This document shows, piece by piece, positions 6,162 through 7,362 of a stretch of 7,362 nucleotides of DNA. The notes below the pieces were generated by a model. That model did not search any database and had not been told where the DNA came from. It saw nothing but the letters and a program-made list of their open reading frames with translations. The first letter of the stretch is position 1, and the number at the start of each line of letters is the position of its first letter. Source of the DNA: Candidatus Margulisiibacteriota bacterium (GTDB lineage Bacteria > Margulisbacteria > WOR-1 > JAUWWO01); assembly GCA_030616825.1 (NCBI GenBank), contig JAUWWO010000014.1:1-7362 (forward strand), read 5' to 3'. Made by a program: the position numbers and the translations under genes.

Positions 6162-6204
6162 ACCCATTCGTGTCTTTTTGATTAAATTTAAAAATAAGAT
6201 AACA

Positions 6205-6702
6205 ATGAAGATAGATATAACGAATCTACTAAAAAGAACCGGAAATGGAGTAAGGATCAAGGAAGAGGAAACTCTCTCGTTCCCTGAAGACGGACTCACG
6301 ACCACAGGCCCTGTGAAAGTTGCCGTGCATCTAGTAAATATAGGCAACTCCATTTTGGTTACAGGTAATTTTAAGGCAAAGGTTAAGCTCGCTTGTGTCA
6401 GATGCTTAAAGGAATTTGAATGCCCTATAATGGTTGGCATGGAGGAAGAGTACGCCAGAACGCCAAGAACGGTTCCCTCAAAGGGAGGAGAGGTCGAATT
6501 AAAAGAAAAGGATTTCACCTTTGAAATCGATGACGATAATACGATCGATTTAACTGAAGCTATACGCCAGAATCTGCTTATTGCTCTTCCAATAAAGCCG
6601 CTGTGTAGTAAAAGCTGCAAGGGCATCGATAGTACAAAAGGCAAAAAAGAAAAAGGTGTAGATCCAAGACTTGCGAAATTGAAAGATATCCTAAAAAAAT
6701 AA
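6205..6702 (+). CDS. YceD/DUF177 family protein
   Basis: A 165-residue member of the family encoded just before rpmF in most bacteria. It has been linked to ribosomal RNA accumulation in E. coli and plants, but its precise action is unsettled. Visible hallmarks are L-A-C-V-R-C-L-K-E-F (62-71, Cys64 and Cys67), the acidic stretch I-D-D-D-N-T-I-D-L-T-E-A-I (108-120), and the closing L-P-I-K-P-L-C-S-K-S-C-K-G (128-140, Cys134 and Cys138), then V-D-P-R-L-A-K-L. In many homologues a further C-P-x-C-G follows K-G; here it is I-D-S-T-K-G-K-K, so those later cysteines are missing. I chose the ATG at 6205 because the upstream part of the open frame overlaps the promoter. The Shine-Dalgarno is weak (AT-rich leader). 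The rpmF ribosome site overlaps its stop codon. Confidence 0.9.
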   Translation: MKIDITNLLKRTGNGVRIKEEETLSFPEDGLTTTGPVKVAVHLVNIGNSILVTGNFKAKVKLACVRCLKEFECPIMVGMEEEYARTPRTVPSKGGEVELKEKDFTFEIDDDNTIDLTEAIRQNLLIALPIKPLCSKSCKGIDSTKGKKEKGVDPRLAKLKDILKK

Positions 6703-6707
6703 GGAGG
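6701..6707 (+). promoter_or_regulatory. Shine-Dalgarno of rpmF
   Basis: AAGGAGG overlaps the TAA stop of the DUF177 gene (6700-6702) and lies 6 nt before the rpmF ATG. It is the strongest ribosome binding site in the cluster and suits the high output needed for a ribosomal protein. Confidence 0.85.
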
Positions 6708-6713
6708 ATTTAA

Positions 6714-6983
6714 ATGCCTGTTCCAAAAAAGAGACATTCGAGGTCAAGACAAGGGAAACGTCGCGCAAACTGGAAACTTATCTCTGCCAATTTAAGCGAA
6801 TGCCCAGGGTGCGGTTCCCCAATTCTCCCACATCACGCCTGCCCTTCATGCGGTAAATATCAAGGCCGAAGCGTTCTTGCCAAAAAAGAAAAAGCTGAAA
6901 AAAAAGTCAAAGAAAAACAAAAAGTAAAAACCGAAGCCGCCTCCGGCGGGAAAAAGACCAAACAATCTGCTAAGGAGAAGTAG
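6714..6983 (+). CDS. rpmF: 50S ribosomal protein L32 with extended lysine-rich tail
   Basis: A component of the large ribosomal subunit. The first 57 or so residues are a normal L32: M-P-V-P-K-K-R-H-S-R-S-R at the start, W-K-L at 20-22, and a zinc ribbon with Cys30-P-G-Cys33 and Cys43-P-S-Cys46. The family is usually about 55-65 residues. Here 89 residues include a 33-residue C-terminal tail of almost only Lys, Glu, Ala, Gln, Ser and Thr, which is unlikely to fold by itself and could contact rRNA. The gene sits between DUF177 and plsX, its most conserved context. The tail DNA is A-rich apart from a short GC-rich hairpin, and it ends at a TAG just before the plsX start. Confidence 0.95.
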   Translation: MPVPKKRHSRSRQGKRRANWKLISANLSECPGCGSPILPHHACPSCGKYQGRSVLAKKEKAEKKVKEKQKVKTEAASGGKKTKQSAKEK

Positions 6984-6988
6984 TCTTG
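6972..6988 (+). promoter_or_regulatory. Shine-Dalgarno and TTG start of plsX
   Basis: AAGGAG at 6972-6977 is followed after 8 nt by TTG at 6986-6988. The TTG gives the family N-terminus M-I-R-I-A-I-D-A-M-G-G-D; the in-frame ATG at 7010 would remove the start of that motif. Confidence 0.8.
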
Positions 6989-7362
6989 ATAAGAATCGCC
7001 ATTGACGCAATGGGCGGAGATTATGCCCCTGCTGCGATTATAAAAGGCGCTGTAGAGGCTGCCCAAGAGTTACCCCTTAGCATCCTACTAGTGGGGGATG
7101 AAAAAGAGATCCTGAAACAACTGAGCAAATACAAAAACATAGAATCCATATCCATAGTTCATGCCTCAGAGGTAATAAGGATGGATGAATCCCCGGCATC
7201 GGCTGTTAAACAAAAGAGAGATTCTTCCATCAATGTGGCGGTGAAGCTTGTAAAATCCGGAAGGGCGGATGCGCTGATCTCAGCCGGCAATACAGGCGCA
7301 CTGATGGCTGCAGCCCTCTTCGGACTTGGGCGTATCAAAGGAGTTGAGCGACCAGCCATTGC
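6986..7362 (+). CDS. plsX: Phosphate acyltransferase PlsX (5' part; 3' end outside window)
   Basis: PlsX converts acyl-ACP and phosphate to acyl-phosphate, which PlsY uses to acylate glycerol-3-phosphate in the first step of phospholipid synthesis. It is a peripheral membrane enzyme. The first 125 of about 330 residues are present and in frame to the window edge. I-A-I-D-A-M-G-G-D-Y-A-P (4-15) is the family signature. The region S-A-G-N-T-G-A-L-M-A-A-A (about 98-109) is the conserved active-site segment. The TTG start lies 2 nt after the rpmF stop and is preceded by AAGGAG. The gene belongs to the DUF177-rpmF transcript, and fab genes often follow plsX, though here that lies outside the window. 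Confidence 0.95.
   Translation, partial: MIRIAIDAMGGDYAPAAIIKGAVEAAQELPLSILLVGDEKEILKQLSKYKNIESISIVHASEVIRMDESPASAVKQKRDSSINVAVKLVKSGRADALISAGNTGALMAAALFGLGRIKGVERPAI

Noticed and set aside
6138..6178. Stem of ACACG (6142-6146) and CGTGT (6169-6173) followed by T-rich sequence, as a terminator of xer
   Set aside because: Only 5 bp with a 22-nt loop, and it overlaps the perfect promoter, so chance pairing is more likely.
6099..6737. 212-codon minus-strand frame opposite the DUF177 gene
   Set aside because: It is antisense to a recognised family protein, crosses the promoter, and shows no motif or ribosome site.

Overview
The window is 7.4 kb of bacterial chromosome of moderate GC content, read with the standard bacterial code. 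Most genes are housekeeping types: metK, a Xer-type tyrosine recombinase, the DUF177/YceD-rpmF-plsX cluster and a small tautomerase. AGA/AGG arginine codons, ATA isoleucine codons and mixed ATG/TTG starts are common. The gene set, and a secreted repeat protein without a recognised sorting domain, suit an uncultivated or little-studied lineage. I cannot name the phylum from sequence alone.

Layout. (1) Positions 1-1803, plus strand: the 3' part of a gene for a protein of about eleven 54-56-residue repeats, probably beta-propeller-like and extracytoplasmic. (2) 1809-3176, plus: an exported phosphodiester-glycosidase (NAGPA/PF09992) family protein. It follows the stop codon directly and has no ATG, GTG or TTG in a sensible place. 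An ATT codon 8 nt after a GGAG is the best start. Its 3' end lies inside an octanucleotide array (about 3145-3207) bracketed by an 11-bp perfect inverted repeat. (3) 4649-3240, minus: metK followed 12 bp later by a 4-oxalocrotonate-tautomerase-like gene, with a good sigma-70-type promoter in front. (4) 4781-6120, plus: a small M15-type peptidase-like gene and, 2 bp later, a XerC/XerD-like recombinase, divergent from metK. (5) 6133-7362, plus: a perfect-consensus promoter (TTGACA, 17 bp, TATAAT) followed by DUF177/YceD, rpmF and the 5' end of plsX, the conserved cluster joining ribosomal protein L32 to phospholipid synthesis.

How the genes fit together. The first two genes are probably translationally coupled and both act outside the cytoplasm. 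The metK/tautomerase pair and the M15/xer pair diverge from a 131-bp spacer holding both promoters. metK has a predicted leader of only about 40 nt, too short for a SAM riboswitch. The rpmF cluster has its own strong promoter.

I see no tRNA, rRNA, CRISPR array, insertion sequence or clear rho-independent terminator. No gap without a gene exceeds 131 bp. No wholly new multi-gene system is evident. The best leads are the apparent AUU start, the octamer array forming the end of a gene, and the changed ligand position in the M15 protein.
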